Assembly (NCBI RefSeq): GCF_014694385.1 | Contig: NZ_JAAOCA010000014.1 | Location: 62,001-126,000 of the forward strand | Direction: 5' to 3' | From: Pseudomonas typographi | GTDB lineage: Bacteria > Pseudomonadota > Gammaproteobacteria > Pseudomonadales > Pseudomonadaceae | DNA: 64,000 nucleotides | Shown here: piece after piece, positions 1-8,018 of the stretch | Layout: each line of letters begins with the position of its first letter | How positions within the stretch are numbered: the stretch's first letter is position 1 | Program-made: the position numbers and the translations under genes | The notes under the pieces: model-generated | Databases searched by the model: none | What the model saw: the letters and a program-made list of their open reading frames with translations, nothing else | What the model was told of the DNA's origin: nothing

Positions 1-374
1 AGGGCGCTGAACGCCTCGGTAGCGGTGCCCACCCCTGGCGCCAGGTATAAGCCGGCGGCCTTGGCTGCATCGAGTACCCGGGGGTCGCAGTGCGGCATTA
101 CGATCAACTCGCCCCCGGCCGCCTTGACCTGCTCCACTTGGGCGGCGGTCATCACCGTGCCGGCGCCAACGATGCAGTCTGCCGGCAGGCTTTGGCGCAG
201 GATGCGAATGCTGTCGAACGGTTGTGGCGAATTGAGCGGTACTTCAATCACCCGAAAGCCCTCCTGGTACAGCACATCGCCGATGGCCTGTGCGTGAACC
301 GGCTCGAGCCCGCGCAAGATGGCGATCAAGCCATTGCTGGCCAACGCCTGTTCCAGGCTTGACTGTTGGTGCAT
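1..374 (-). CDS. dgoA: 2-dehydro-3-deoxy-6-phosphogalactonate aldolase (partial, C-terminus outside window)
   Basis: Predicted cytoplasmic class I aldolase splitting 2-keto-3-deoxy-6-phosphogalactonate into pyruvate and glyceraldehyde 3-phosphate. The visible 124 residues start MHQQSSLEQALANNGLIAIL and contain the KDPG/KDPGal aldolase signatures ILRG, an early catalytic Glu in VIEVPLNS, and GAGTV followed by GGELIVMPHCD. The Schiff-base Lys region is not recognisable in the part seen. The ATG at 374 follows a strong AGGAGGG ribosome binding site. The gene lies 15 bp downstream of dgoK on the same strand, so the pair forms the last two steps of galactonate breakdown. The rest of the gene lies left of position 1. 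Confidence 0.9.
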   Translation of the reverse strand, partial: MHQQSSLEQALASNGLIAILRGLEPVHAQAIGDVLYQEGFRVIEVPLNSPQPFDSIRILRQSLPADCIVGAGTVMTAAQVEQVKAAGGELIVMPHCDPRVLDAAKAAGLYLAPGVGTATEAFSA

Positions 375-389
375 GGGTAAACCCTCCTA

Positions 390-1364
390 TCAAACAAATT
401 GCAACGTATGCGGTGGACGCTCTACCAGCCCGGCGGCCTGCGCCACCGCCCACAGCCCATGTTCGGTCGCCTGGGCCGCCACGCCAGCGACGGCGAAACC
501 GGCCGACTGCAGCGCTGTCGCGTAGCGCCGGCAAAGGGCCTCGCTGCCGATCAGGTGCACGGCGGGCAGCGCGCCCTGGCGCGCGTGGGTCACCTCGCCC
601 AAGGCGCGCGCTTCGTGGCCGATGAACAGCCCCGAGAGGTAATCGGCCTGCTCGGCCGCGCTGAGTACACCGGTGAGGCCAAGGGTGCGGGCACTGAAGG
701 CGGTAGACAGCGGCCCGAGGTCGCCGTCGGCCGACAGCGCCGTGGTCACACCGCGCTCGAACGCGGCGGCGACGAAAGGCTCGCCCTGGCGCAGGGTTCG
801 GCCAAGGATGGAATGGGCACAGGCCACGGCGTAGAGTTCGCCGGTCATGAAGGTATCGAAGTGCTCGATGCAACCCTGGCGTACCCTCACCCACTTGCTA
901 TGGCTGCCGGGCAAGCCCACCAGCAAGGGTTCGTCGTGTGCCGCCGCCGGCAGCCCGCGCAGCAGGCCGAGCACCTGGGTTTCCTCGCCGCGCATCACAT
1001 TGGGCAGCCGCCCGTGCTGAAGCACGCCAGGCACCAAATGTACGGTATAGCCCAGGGCGGTGGTGACCGTTTGCAGCCGTTCGCCCAAGTCCGCCACCCG
1101 CGCCGGTGCCGGGCAGTACGGCACTTCGCGCCAACCTTGGGCACTGCCGACCATGCCACAGGCGATCACCGGCACTCCGGGCGCGGCGGCCAGCCAATCG
1201 CCACAGGCCTGTTCGAACGCCGCATTGAAATCGTTGCCGGCCGGCAGGTGCATGATGCCGTGGCTGGAGCCGCGCTGCGCCAATACTTGGCCAGCGGCGC
1301 CCAGGCAATAGGCGCGCAAGGAGGAAGTGCCCCAGTCCAGGGCGATCAATCGAGGCTGCATCAC
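390..1364 (-). CDS. dgoK: 2-dehydro-3-deoxygalactonokinase
   Basis: 324-residue sugar-acid kinase that phosphorylates 2-keto-3-deoxygalactonate with ATP, producing the substrate of the adjacent DgoA. The N-terminus carries the ASKHA-type phosphate loop LIALDWGTSSLRAY, and the middle shows ACGMVGSAQGW and GEETQ, as in the DgoK family. Length is normal. dgoK and dgoA are 15 bp apart and surely co-transcribed from a promoter in the 226-bp gap upstream, which also serves the divergent FAH-family gene. A long antisense ORF opposite this gene is a GC-rich shadow. Confidence 0.93.
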   Translation of the reverse strand: MMQPRLIALDWGTSSLRAYCLGAAGQVLAQRGSSHGIMHLPAGNDFNAAFEQACGDWLAAAPGVPVIACGMVGSAQGWREVPYCPAPARVADLGERLQTVTTALGYTVHLVPGVLQHGRLPNVMRGEETQVLGLLRGLPAAAHDEPLLVGLPGSHSKWVRVRQGCIEHFDTFMTGELYAVACAHSILGRTLRQGEPFVAAAFERGVTTALSADGDLGPLSTAFSARTLGLTGVLSAAEQADYLSGLFIGHEARALGEVTHARQGALPAVHLIGSEALCRRYATALQSAGFAVAGVAAQATEHGLWAVAQAAGLVERPPHTLQFV

Positions 1365-1448
1365 TTCACCTTGTTGGTTGTTCTTGGGGTGGGTGCATGG
1401 CTTGAACTATACGCCGCACCGGGTGACTATCTCAATATATAAATGTGT

Positions 1449-1465
1449 GTCCCATATATAGGGAC
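1449..1465. promoter_or_regulatory. Inverted repeat in the dgoK / FAH-hydrolase divergent promoter region
   Basis: GTCCC and GGGAC arms flank the 7-bp AT-only spacer ATATATA. It sits in the divergent intergenic region (1365-1590), 85 bp upstream of dgoK and 126 bp upstream of the hydrolase gene. A second AT-rich run (AATATATAA) lies just to its left. The arrangement suits an operator for a sugar-acid regulator of the GntR or IclR class, but no such regulator gene is in the window, so the assignment is inference. Confidence 0.4.
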
Positions 1466-1590
1466 AATCTGCCCGCAGCGGTGGAATCGCCCGCCCGCAT
1501 TCGTCCAAGCACAGCGTGGAAAACTGCAAAACAGCGGCGTAACAGTGGCCTACGATAAACAGCAAACGGGCCATAACAGGAATAACGTCC

Positions 1591-2283
1591 ATGCTCGCTA
1601 CCCCCCCTGCCCCTCATACCGTGACCCTGCCGGTCTCCGGTAGCCCGGCGCGCTTTCCGGTTAACCGGGTACTGTGCCTGGGCCGCAATTACCATTGGGG
1701 CGCCCCCAGCGAACCACAGGGAGAAGCGCCGCCGCCGTTGTATTTCATGAAGCCGGCCAGCGCGGTGATCGACGCCAGCGGGCAGATCCCCTTCCCCCCC
1801 GCTACGGCCGAGTTCTGCCATGAGATCGAGTTGGTCGTGGCGATTGCCGAAGGTGGCTTTCGCATCCCTGCCAGCCAGGCCCTGGCCCATGTATGGGGGT
1901 ATGCCGCAGGCTTGGATATGACCCGCCGCGACCTGCAAACCCGGGCCAAGGCCGAAGGGCAGTCGTGGGAGGCGGCCAAGGCCTTTGACGGTGCCGCGCC
2001 TATCGCCCCGCTGGTGCCGGTGGCCGAATGCGGCCACCCCGCCCAGGGCGCTATCTGGCTGCGGGTGAACGGTGAGGAACGCCAGCGCGGCGACCTGGCC
2101 CAACTGATCACACCGGTGGCCGAGGCTATCGCCCTGCTGTCGCAGTACTTGCGGCTGCAGCCGGGCGACCTGATCATGACTGGCACCCCCCCGGGGGTTG
2201 CGCCGCTGCAGCCCGGCGACCTGATCGAAGCCGGCATCGACGGCGTTGGCGCGCTGGAAGTACGCGTTGGCCCACGCCCCTAG
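1591..2283 (+). CDS. Fumarylacetoacetate hydrolase (FAH) family protein
   Basis: 230-residue cytoplasmic hydrolase of the FAH/YcgM superfamily, whose members cleave acylpyruvates or 2,4-diketo acids, or hydrate or decarboxylate keto acids, using Mg2+. The fold signatures are visible: [10 protein letters not shown] near residue 28, [11 protein letters not shown], the metal-binding HEIELVVAI (the two Glu residues), [25 protein letters not shown] and the late MTGTPPGV. It is followed after 32 bp by an SDR gene and then a 2-hydroxyacid dehydrogenase, and it diverges from dgoK-dgoA. A 4-dehydro-3-deoxy-sugar-acid hydrolase, as in non-phosphorylative fuconate-type pathways, is a reasonable guess. 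The substrate cannot be read from sequence. Confidence 0.85.
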   Translation: MLATPPAPHTVTLPVSGSPARFPVNRVLCLGRNYHWGAPSEPQGEAPPPLYFMKPASAVIDASGQIPFPPATAEFCHEIELVVAIAEGGFRIPASQALAHVWGYAAGLDMTRRDLQTRAKAEGQSWEAAKAFDGAAPIAPLVPVAECGHPAQGAIWLRVNGEERQRGDLAQLITPVAEAIALLSQYLRLQPGDLIMTGTPPGVAPLQPGDLIEAGIDGVGALEVRVGPRP

Positions 2284-2315
2284 TTTTGTATAAACCGCCC
2301 ACAAGGAGAACAACA

Positions 2316-3074
2316 ATGAGCACACCTGCCCCTATCGCCCTCGTCACGGGTGCCGGCAGTGGTATTGGCCGCGCCGTGGCGCTGGCACTGCTGGAAGACG
2401 GTTTTACCGTGGTACTGGCCGGCCGCCGGGCCGAGCCGTTGCAGGCCCTTGCCGACCAAGCCCTGACCGAAGGCCGCCAAGCCCTGGCCGTACCCACCGA
2501 TGTGCGAAACGCCGAAAGCGTCGAGCACCTGTTCGCCACCATCGAAAGCACGTATGGGCGCTTGGATTTACTGTTCAACAACGCCGGCGTGAACGCCCCG
2601 GCGGTGCCGGTGGACGAACTGGACCTGGCGCACTGGACCAACGTGATCGACACCAACGTGACTGGGGTTTTTCTCTGCGCGCGCGCCGCCTTCGGGTTGA
2701 TGCGCCGCCAGCAGCCCCAGGGCGGGCGCATCATCAACAATGGTTCAATCTCGGCGCACACTCCGCGCCCGTTCACCGCGCCCTACACCGTGAGCAAGCA
2801 TGCGGTACTGGGCCTGACCAAAACCCTGGCCCTGGATGGCCGCGAGTTCGACATCGCGTGCAGCCAGGTAGACATCGGCAACGCCCTGACCGAACTCTCC
2901 GAACGTATGACCCGTGGCGTGCGCCAGGCCAATGGCGAGATCGCCGTAGAGCCGATGTGCGATGTGCGCCACGTGGCCGATGCCGTGCGCTATATCGCCG
3001 GGTTGCCGCTGTCGGCCAATGTGCTGAACATGACCGTAATGGCCACTAAAATGCCCTTTGTCGGCCGCGGCTAA
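2316..3074 (+). CDS. Short-chain dehydrogenase/reductase
   Basis: 252-residue classical SDR, NAD(P)-dependent and cytoplasmic. It shows the cofactor loop TGAGSGIG near the N-terminus, NNAG near residue 87, the catalytic Ser in NNGSIS, and YTVSKHA with the Tyr-x3-Lys pair. The ATG at 2316 is preferred over an upstream in-frame start because AAGGAG sits 8-13 bp before it. It lies between the FAH-family hydrolase and the 2-hydroxyacid dehydrogenase in one plus-strand unit. One plausible role is oxidation of a 2-keto-3-deoxy sugar acid for the upstream hydrolase. The substrate is unproven. Confidence 0.88.
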   Translation: MSTPAPIALVTGAGSGIGRAVALALLEDGFTVVLAGRRAEPLQALADQALTEGRQALAVPTDVRNAESVEHLFATIESTYGRLDLLFNNAGVNAPAVPVDELDLAHWTNVIDTNVTGVFLCARAAFGLMRRQQPQGGRIINNGSISAHTPRPFTAPYTVSKHAVLGLTKTLALDGREFDIACSQVDIGNALTELSERMTRGVRQANGEIAVEPMCDVRHVADAVRYIAGLPLSANVLNMTVMATKMPFVGRG

Positions 3075-3088
3075 GCCGGGAGACCTTG

Positions 3089-4042
3089 ATGAAACCCACC
3101 GTATTGCAATTGTCTGCCATTCTGATCCCCGAAATCCGCGAGCAACTGGCCGAGCGCTTCGACCTGCACCGCTGGTTCGAGCAAACCGACAAAGCGGCCT
3201 TTTTAAAAGCGCACGCCGCGGGCATACGCGGGGTGATCACCGGTGGCCACACCGGCATCACCCGCGAGTTGATGGAACAGTTGCCCAACCTGGAAGTGAT
3301 CGCCGTTAACGGCGTGGGCACCGACGCGGTAGACCTGGCCTATGCCCGGGACCGTGGCATCAAGGTCAGCGCCACCTTGGGTGCACTCACCGAAGACGTC
3401 GCGGACCTCGCCATCGGCTTGCTGCTGGCGGCGTGCCGTGGCATTCCCAGCGGCGACCGTTTCGTGCGCGCCGGGCTTTGGGAGCAAAGCCCCACGCCGC
3501 TGGCGCCACTGCCCCTTGCGCGGCAATTCTCCGGCATGCGGGTCGGCATCGTCGGCTTGGGCCGCGTCGGCCGGGCGGTGGCTACCCGCGCTTCGGCCTT
3601 CGGCTGCCCGATCGCCTACACCGACCTGCGCGCCATGGACGACGTGCCGTACCGCTTCGTACCCGACCTGCTGGCCTTGGCCGAGCAGAGCGATGCGTTG
3701 GTGGTTGCCGCGGCAGCGGACCAGGCCGAAGGCATCATCGACGCCCAGGTGCTGGCCGCGTTGGGCCCCCAGGGCTACCTGGTCAACATCGCCCGCGGCA
3801 AACTGGTCAACGAGCCAGACCTGGTCGCCGCGCTGCAGAGCGGGAGCATTGCTGGCGCGGGGCTGGACGTGTTCGTCGACGAACCGCGGGTGCCACCGGA
3901 GCTCTACGGCAACGAAGCCGTGGTGCTGCAACCGCACCGCGCCAGCGCCACCGTGCAAACCCGTACCCGCATGGGGCAAATGGTGGTGGACAGCCTGGAG
4001 GCCGTGTTCGCCGGCCAAGAGCCGCCGGGGCGGGTGGCCTAA
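3089..4042 (+). CDS. D-isomer-specific 2-hydroxyacid dehydrogenase
   Basis: 317-residue NAD(P)-dependent dehydrogenase of the GhrB/hydroxypyruvate reductase type. It has the substrate-loop VNGVGTDAVD, the Rossmann motif GIVGLGRVGRAV near residue 153, the catalytic Arg in NIARGKLV, the acidic residue in DVFVDEPRVP, and the His in LQPHRASAT. ATG at 3089 is preferred over the TTG at 3086. The gene is 14 bp downstream of the SDR, so it is probably in the same operon. It may reduce glyoxylate or hydroxypyruvate, or a keto acid released by the pathway. Confidence 0.9.
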   Translation: MKPTVLQLSAILIPEIREQLAERFDLHRWFEQTDKAAFLKAHAAGIRGVITGGHTGITRELMEQLPNLEVIAVNGVGTDAVDLAYARDRGIKVSATLGALTEDVADLAIGLLLAACRGIPSGDRFVRAGLWEQSPTPLAPLPLARQFSGMRVGIVGLGRVGRAVATRASAFGCPIAYTDLRAMDDVPYRFVPDLLALAEQSDALVVAAAADQAEGIIDAQVLAALGPQGYLVNIARGKLVNEPDLVAALQSGSIAGAGLDVFVDEPRVPPELYGNEAVVLQPHRASATVQTRTRMGQMVVDSLEAVFAGQEPPGRVA

Positions 4043-4054
4043 GCGCGGGGCGAA

Positions 4055-4093
4055 CGCCCCTGGCTGCCAATACCACCCAGCGGCCCAGGGGCG
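4055..4093. terminator. Possible hairpin terminator after the 2-hydroxyacid dehydrogenase gene
   Basis: Perfect 9-bp arms CGCCCCTGG and CCAGGGGCG enclose a 21-nt loop just after the stop codon. A short T run follows about 10 nt later. It is not a canonical intrinsic terminator, but it separates the operon from the SDR gene at 4177. Confidence 0.35.
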
Positions 4094-4176
4094 ATCGCCG
4101 CCATGTTTTTCGAACCCTGCCGGCAGGTGTGTTTCCGATCTAGTAAGCACTTTCGTATTGCCTACTGGAGAGCCAC

Positions 4177-5034
4177 ATGCCTGACTACCCACGCCCACCG
4201 TTCGACGCCCAACCACAAGCCGTACCGGGCGAACAAAAAGCGATGAACCCCTACCCGGATTGCGGCGAACAGAGCTACCAGGGCCATGGCCGCTTACAGG
4301 GCAAGGTCGCCCTGATCACCGGTGCCGACAGCGGCATCGGCCGCGCCGTGGCCATCGCGTTCGCCCGTGAAGGCGCGGATGTGGCCATCGCCTACCTGGA
4401 TGAGCACGACGATGCCAAGGAAACCGCGCGTTGGGTCGAAACCGCTGGCCGCCAGTGCCTGCTGCTGCCCGGTGACCTGGCGCAAAAAGCCCAATGCCAA
4501 GCCATCGTGGCCAAGACCGTCGAGCAATTCGGCCGCATCGACGTGCTGGTGAACAACGCCGCCTTCCAGATGAGCCACGAACGCTTCGAGGACATTCCCG
4601 ACGAGGAATGGGTACGCACGTTCGATATCAACATCACCGCCCTATTCCGCATTTGCCAAGCCGCCGTGCCGCACATGCCCAAGGGTGGCTCGATCATCAA
4701 TACCAGCTCGGTCAACTCCGACATGCCCAAGCCCACCTTGCTGCCCTATGCCACCACCAAGGCAGCGATCGCCAACTTCAGCGCCGGCCTGGCGCAACTG
4801 CTGGGCGAGCGCGGCATCCGGGTGAACAGCGTGGCCCCAGGGCCGATCTGGACACCGTTGATCCCGACCACCCTGCCCGATGAAGCCGTGCGCAGCTTTG
4901 GCGAGGAAACCCCATTGGGCCGGCCCGGCCAGCCCGTGGAACTGGCGCCGGTGTATGTGCTGCTGGCCTCGGATGAGGCCAGCTACATCTCGGGCGGGCG
5001 CTATGCAGTGACCGGCGGCAAACCAATTTTGTAA
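4177..5034 (+). CDS. SDR family oxidoreductase, YghA-like
   Basis: 285-residue SDR with the extra N-terminal segment typical of the YghA/general-stress subfamily (a Pro-rich start, then PG, GEQSYQGHGRL) ahead of the cofactor loop TGADSGIGRA. Downstream are NNAAFQ, the catalytic Ser in INTSSVNS, Tyr-x3-Lys in YATTKAA, and VNSVAPGPIWTPL. Homologues are NADP-dependent aldehyde reductases or stress-induced SDRs. A TGGAGAG ribosome binding site precedes the ATG. It is separated from the upstream operon by 134 bp and is probably transcribed on its own. It ends 25 bp before the convergent histidine kinase gene. Confidence 0.9.
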   Translation: MPDYPRPPFDAQPQAVPGEQKAMNPYPDCGEQSYQGHGRLQGKVALITGADSGIGRAVAIAFAREGADVAIAYLDEHDDAKETARWVETAGRQCLLLPGDLAQKAQCQAIVAKTVEQFGRIDVLVNNAAFQMSHERFEDIPDEEWVRTFDINITALFRICQAAVPHMPKGGSIINTSSVNSDMPKPTLLPYATTKAAIANFSAGLAQLLGERGIRVNSVAPGPIWTPLIPTTLPDEAVRSFGEETPLGRPGQPVELAPVYVLLASDEASYISGGRYAVTGGKPIL

Positions 5035-5059
5035 GCAAGGTGGGTTATCCGCCGCGCTA

Positions 5060-6370
5060 TCAGCCTTGCAACGGCAGCGTGAGCTCGGCGCGCAGGCCGT
5101 CAGGCAAGCTGGCAAAGTGCACTTGCCCACCGCAGCGCTGCACGATCGCTTGCACAATCGCCAGGCCCAAGCCGCAGCCCGCGCTGGTGCTGGCGCGCCA
5201 GAAACGTTCAGTGAGGTGTTCGAGGTCTTCGGCGGCAATGCCGGGGCCGTGGTCGCGCACCTGAAACAGCGCGTAGCCGCCCTCGGTACGCACTGCCAGC
5301 TCTACCGGGGCCTGGCCCGGGCTGTGGCGCAAGGCGTTGTCGAGCAGGTTGCGCAGCGCGGCGATGGCCAACACCGAGGGCATCGCCAGGGCGGTGCCGG
5401 CCAACCCCGCCGGTAGCCGCAGCGATATACGCTGGCGGTCGCCGGCACAGGCATCGCCGATGGCGGTGCGCGCCACTTGGGCCGCATCCATTTGCACACC
5501 GTCGTCGAACGACAAACTGCCCTCCACCCGCGCCAGCAACAACAACTGCTCCAGCGTACCGTGCAGCCGGTCGGTGGCCTGTTCGGCGTGCTCCAGGGCT
5601 TGCGCCTGGGCGGCGGCGGTGGTCATGCGGGCCACCTGCAGGTGGGTTTTGATGGCGGTCAGCGGGCTGCGCAGCTCATGGGCGGCATCGCCGGTCAGGC
5701 GCCGCTCGCGCGCCAGGGTACGGCCAATGCGTTGGAACAGCTGGTTCTGGCTGTCGACCAAGGGTTGCAGCTCGCGCGGCAACGGCTCGATGGCCAGCGG
5801 CTCGAGGGAATCGGGGCTGCGCCGCAGCAGTGCATCGCGGATACGGTTAAGCGAGGCGAGGCCACGGCCCAGGCCTAGCCACAGCATACCGAGGCTACCC
5901 AACAAGGCCACCACCACCGGCGCCGAGGCCGCCAGCAACATTGAACTGTTCAGTGCCTCGCGTTCCTGGTGGCGGTCGGCGGTGGTAATGCGCACATCGC
6001 CGCGGTCCAGGGTGTAGGTGCGCCAGCCTTCGCCCTCGATGGTTTGGTCGTGGAAGCCGGAATGGTCGGCCAAGCCCTGCTCGGCGCCGGTGTGGCTGCG
6101 GGCGATGACCTCGCCGCGCAGCGAGCTGATTTTGCAGGCCATGCCGTCGGGAACGGTCAACGGGCTGGCCGGGTAACGCGCAACGCCGGCCTGCGGCGCC
6201 GGCAGTTGGTCGAGCAGCCCGGCCACCATGCGTGCCGAGGCGACCAGGCGTTGGTCGAGCGAAAACATCATTTGGTTGCGCAGGTCGCTGAACATCCAGG
6301 CCGAGGCCAGTACCCAGATCAGGATAAAACCGCCGCCCAGCACCAACGACAGCCGCAGCCGCAGGCTCAC
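5060..6370 (-). CDS. Sensor histidine kinase (QseC/PmrB-like)
   Basis: 436-residue inner-membrane sensor kinase partnering the response regulator encoded just upstream. It has an N-terminal membrane segment (LSLVLGGGFILIWVLASAWM), a periplasmic region of about 120 residues, a second membrane helix, the H-box AAHELRSPLTAIKTH, the N-box NLLDNALRHS and G-boxes DHGPGIA and GCGLGLAIV. The chosen start is GTG at 6370, two bases after the regulator's stop codon, because the longer open frame would run back through the regulator gene. The stimulus is unknown. The divergent TlpA gene suggests an envelope redox, metal or cationic-peptide signal. Confidence 0.88.
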   Translation of the reverse strand: MSLRLRLSLVLGGGFILIWVLASAWMFSDLRNQMMFSLDQRLVASARMVAGLLDQLPAPQAGVARYPASPLTVPDGMACKISSLRGEVIARSHTGAEQGLADHSGFHDQTIEGEGWRTYTLDRGDVRITTADRHQEREALNSSMLLAASAPVVVALLGSLGMLWLGLGRGLASLNRIRDALLRRSPDSLEPLAIEPLPRELQPLVDSQNQLFQRIGRTLARERRLTGDAAHELRSPLTAIKTHLQVARMTTAAAQAQALEHAEQATDRLHGTLEQLLLLARVEGSLSFDDGVQMDAAQVARTAIGDACAGDRQRISLRLPAGLAGTALAMPSVLAIAALRNLLDNALRHSPGQAPVELAVRTEGGYALFQVRDHGPGIAAEDLEHLTERFWRASTSAGCGLGLAIVQAIVQRCGGQVHFASLPDGLRAELTLPLQG

Positions 6371-6372
6371 CC

Positions 6373-7044
6373 TTATGCCCCTTTGCCGGCAGGGCCCAGG
6401 CGATAACCCAGGCCGCGTATGGTTTCGACGATGCCGTTGCCGAGCTTGCGGCGCAGGTGGTGGATGTGCACATTCAACGCATTGCTTTCCACATCGTCGT
6501 CGAACCCGTACACGCAGTCTTTGAGTTGGTCGGTCGAGAGCACCCGCCCCGGGGCTTGCAACAACGCATGCAAGATGGCCTGCTCGCGCCGCGACAGGTC
6601 GACCCCCTCGCCTTGCAGCCAGGTTTGGCGCGTGCTGGGGTCGTAGCACAGCGGCCCATGGTCGATACGGTTGTGGGCGCGGCCGGTGGTGCGCCGTACC
6701 AGGCTGTGCAGGCGCGCGGCCAACTCGCGCAAGTCGAAGGGCTTGAGCAGGTAGTCGTCGGCACCGGCCTCCAGCCCCGCGACCCGGTCGGTGACCGCAT
6801 CCCGGGCAGTGAGCACCAGCACCGGCAAGGTGTTGCCGGCCTGGCGCTGGCGGCGCAGCAGCTTCAGGCCGTCTTCGTCGGGCAGGCCCAGGTCGAGGAC
6901 CATCACATCGAAATGCCCAGCGCGCATTAGCGCCTCGGCGGCCGATGCGCTGCCCACCCGATCGACCACCGCACCCTGGGCGGTGAGCCCGGCAACGATG
7001 CCGCTGGCGATCAGGTCGTGGTCTTCACAGAGCAGTACGTGCAT
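6373..7044 (-). CDS. OmpR-family response regulator (QseB/PmrA-like)
   Basis: 223-residue two-domain regulator. The receiver has the acidic pair in LLCEDHD, the phospho-acceptor Asp in VMVLDLGLPDEDG, Thr in VLTARD and Lys in LLKPFDL. The C-terminal winged helix ends with VHIHHLRRKLG and TIRGLGYRLG, as in QseB, PmrA and TctD. Its gene starts the two-gene unit with the kinase. A PmrA-box-like direct repeat and a strong palindrome lie upstream, between it and the divergent TlpA gene, and are candidate binding sites. Confidence 0.92.
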   Translation of the reverse strand: MHVLLCEDHDLIASGIVAGLTAQGAVVDRVGSASAAEALMRAGHFDVMVLDLGLPDEDGLKLLRRQRQAGNTLPVLVLTARDAVTDRVAGLEAGADDYLLKPFDLRELAARLHSLVRRTTGRAHNRIDHGPLCYDPSTRQTWLQGEGVDLSRREQAILHALLQAPGRVLSTDQLKDCVYGFDDDVESNALNVHIHHLRRKLGNGIVETIRGLGYRLGPAGKGA

Positions 7045-7092
7045 GCAACAGTCTCGGAAAAGCGGGGGTGGCGCAGATCCTCACCGCCAGCC

Positions 7093-7109
7093 ATTAAGGC
7101 TGCATTATG
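7093..7109. promoter_or_regulatory. PmrA/QseB-box-like direct repeat
   Basis: ATTAAG, then five bases, then ATTATG. This fits the family pattern of two TTAA-centred half sites 11 bp apart bound by PmrA/QseB-type regulators, with one mismatch. It lies 49 bp upstream of the response regulator start and 73 bp upstream of the TlpA gene. Confidence 0.45.
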
Positions 7110-7113
7110 CGCC

Positions 7114-7135
7114 AAGTTCCCATTAATGGGAGCTT
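7114..7135. promoter_or_regulatory. 22-bp near-perfect palindrome upstream of the TlpA gene
   Basis: The central TCCCATTAATGGGA (7118-7131) is a perfect 14-bp palindrome. AAG and CTT extend it to 22 bp with a single mismatched pair. It lies 47 bp before the TlpA start and next to the direct repeat at 7093, so it is likely an operator for this gene or for the divergent two-component operon. The protein that binds it is unknown. Confidence 0.5.
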
Positions 7136-7181
7136 AACCGGCCGTTCGGATGATAACGCCAACCTAACACTGGAGGCTTGC

Positions 7182-8018
7182 ATGCTCAGCCTGTCGCTCG
7201 GCCCCTTTGCCCTCTCGCTGGCCCACCTGGCCCTGCTCGCCAGCCTCGCCTTGGCGCTGTTCGTGGCCTACCTGAGCGGGCGCCGCACGAACGATGGCGA
7301 TTCCCAGGGGTTGGTCTGGTGGTTGCTGCTGGTAGCACTGGGCGGCGCCCGGCTGGGCTTCGTCGCGGCCTACTGGCCACAATACCAGGGCGATTGGCGG
7401 CAGATGCTCGACCTGCGCGACGGTGGTTTTTTACCCTGGGCTGGAATTGCCGCGGCATTGCTGGCGGCGGCCTGGCTGGCCTGGCGGCGCCCGGAGGCCC
7501 AGCGCGGCCTGCTCGCCGCCACGGCCTGCGGCCTGGTGCTGTGGTTGGGCGCCAGCTGTGCCATCGACCGCTACGGCAAAGGCACGCCGCTGCCCGCCAC
7601 CGCCCTGCAGCGGGCCGACGGCAGCACACTGACACTGGCAGAGCTGCGCGGCCGGCCGATGGTGGTGAACCTCTGGGCCACCTGGTGCCCGCCCTGCCGG
7701 CGCGAAATGCCCGTACTGGCCGCCGCCCAGCGGCAGCAGCCGCAGGTGCGCTTCGTATTCATCAACCAAGGAGAAAGCGTTGGGCTGGTGGCCAATTTCG
7801 CCGCCACTGCCGGCCTCGCCCTGGACCACATCGTGTTCGACCCCAGCGGCGCGGTCGCCCGCGAGGTGGGTGCCATGGCCCTGCCTACCACGTTGTTCTA
7901 CAGCGCCGAAGGGCAATTGCTCGGCACCCACCTGGGTGAGCTGTCGCAGGCTACCCTCGCCCGCGGCCTGAAACTGCTCGCCACGCCCGAGGCCGCGGCG
8001 GGCGCTTCAATGCCCTGA
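7182..8018 (+). CDS. Membrane-anchored TlpA-type disulfide reductase with an N-terminal Lgt-like membrane domain
   Basis: 278-residue protein. Residues 1-130 hold several hydrophobic helices resembling the membrane part of prolipoprotein diacylglyceryl transferase-like proteins, followed by a periplasmic thioredoxin domain with WATWCPPCRREMP (Cys169 and Cys172) and the cis-Pro in ALPTTLFY. It probably reduces or isomerises periplasmic disulfides. ATG 7182 with TGGAGG upstream is preferred over an earlier in-frame start. It is divergent from the two-component operon, reminiscent of Dsb systems placed next to sensor pairs in pseudomonads. Its 3' end overlaps the convergent efflux gene by 12 bp. 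Confidence 0.85.
   Translation: MLSLSLGPFALSLAHLALLASLALALFVAYLSGRRTNDGDSQGLVWWLLLVALGGARLGFVAAYWPQYQGDWRQMLDLRDGGFLPWAGIAAALLAAAWLAWRRPEAQRGLLAATACGLVLWLGASCAIDRYGKGTPLPATALQRADGSTLTLAELRGRPMVVNLWATWCPPCRREMPVLAAAQRQQPQVRFVFINQGESVGLVANFAATAGLALDHIVFDPSGAVAREVGAMALPTTLFYSAEGQLLGTHLGELSQATLARGLKLLATPEAAAGASMP

Noticed and set aside
399..1442. Long plus-strand ORF opposite dgoK
   Set aside because: Antisense shadow of a GC-rich coding gene with no family signature and no ribosome binding site.
6371..6649. Extended N-terminus of the histidine kinase
   Set aside because: It reads through the response regulator gene in another frame; the signal-anchor starts at GTG 6370.
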